Assembly (NCBI GenBank): GCA_035548495.1
Contig: DASZSV010000063.1
Coordinates: 1-64,000, forward strand
DNA: 64,000 nucleotides
Reading direction: 5' to 3'
Origin: CAILZL01 sp035548495
GTDB lineage: Bacteria; Pseudomonadota; Gammaproteobacteria; Steroidobacterales; Steroidobacteraceae
Position numbers and translations under genes: made by a program. Positions within the stretch are counted from its first letter, which is position 1. Each line of letters opens with the position of its first letter. This document shows positions 63,838 through 64,000 of this stretch, in pieces. Below the pieces are notes generated by a model that saw only the letters and a list, made by a program, of their open reading frames with translations, did no database searches and had not been told where the DNA came from.

Positions 63838-64000
63838 ATGAACGATCCACGCAGAAAAAAAGTCCGTCTCGGTGAGTTGCTGGTTGAATGCGGCATCATC
63901 ACCGAAGAACAGCTGTCCAGTGCTCTGGCGGAACAGAAACGCACCGGACACAAGTTCGGCCGCGTGCTCACCGAAATGAATCTGGTGCGCGATGAAACAT
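63838..64000 (+). CDS. mshE: MshE-type pilus ATPase, N terminus, cut by window edge
   Basis: Fifty-four codons are visible from ATG 63838. VRLGELLVECGIITEEQLSS fits the N-terminal MshEN motif (RLGxxLVxxGxI...QL...AL), which binds c-di-GMP in MshE. The ATPase core lies outside the window. It follows mshL directly, so mshM and mshN are not between them as in Vibrio. Confidence 0.8.
   Translation, partial: MNDPRRKKVRLGELLVECGIITEEQLSSALAEQKRTGHKFGRVLTEMNLVRDET

Overview
The window looks like a gammaproteobacterial chromosome of moderately high GC. The evidence is gene order and content. trxA-rho is transcribed away from an rhlB-type helicase, dusB-fis-purH-purD are together, and greB, a Thx ribosomal peptide, an MSHA-type pilus cluster and an H-NOX sensor unit are present. 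The order groEL-groES-cutA-dsbD-aroQ-accB-accC-prmA-fis-purH-purD resembles Xanthomonadales and relatives. The serine-linker lipoproteins recall Cellvibrionales. I cannot fix the family.

Region 1-5750 is an accessory, visibly AT-richer block with every gene on the minus strand. It holds a partial NPYxPP-type protein, a DUF2867 protein, a DUF4234-like membrane protein, and a DUF4261 protein bracketed by 383-bp direct repeats. One repeat carries a truncated copy of the DUF4234-like gene. It also holds a two-gene unit coding for a HEPN-motif protein and a Schlafen/AlbA_2-domain protein, which is the best candidate here for an undescribed, defence-type system. It ends abruptly at the groEL terminator.

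Region 5.8-22.1 kb is housekeeping: groESL with a CIRCE operator, cutA, dsbD, a TlpA-like thioredoxin, aroQ, accBC, prmA, a zinc-ribbon DUF3426 protein, dusB, fis, purH and purD. The intergenic gaps are rich in short dispersed repeats, including an inverted pair flanking dsbD and a 112-bp palindromic element between accC and prmA.

Region 22-38.7 kb is mixed: a lipoprotein, a methyltransferase, a GNAT protein, a CheD-like protein without its catalytic cysteine, Thx, an RND efflux pair, a DUF1800/DUF1501 pair, an aldo/keto reductase, exported proteins and a 12-repeat propeller lipoprotein. Region 39-53.5 kb holds rho, trxA, rhlB, a GH5 lipoprotein with an AraC-type regulator, an L,D-transpeptidase, lemA with two TPM genes, a MarR regulator divergent from a ClC channel with a palindrome on the promoter, a frameshifted small membrane gene, and greB.

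Region 53.5-64 kb holds a CheY-like regulator, an H-NOX protein overlapping a hybrid histidine kinase with Hpt, and then a tightly overlapping MSHA pilus operon (pilins A, C, D, O, P, then I, N-like, J, K, the secretin L and the start of the ATPase E) that runs off the right edge. Nitric oxide sensing next to a surface pilus with a c-di-GMP-type ATPase suggests control of surface attachment. No rRNA, tRNA, CRISPR array, transposase or phage gene was seen.
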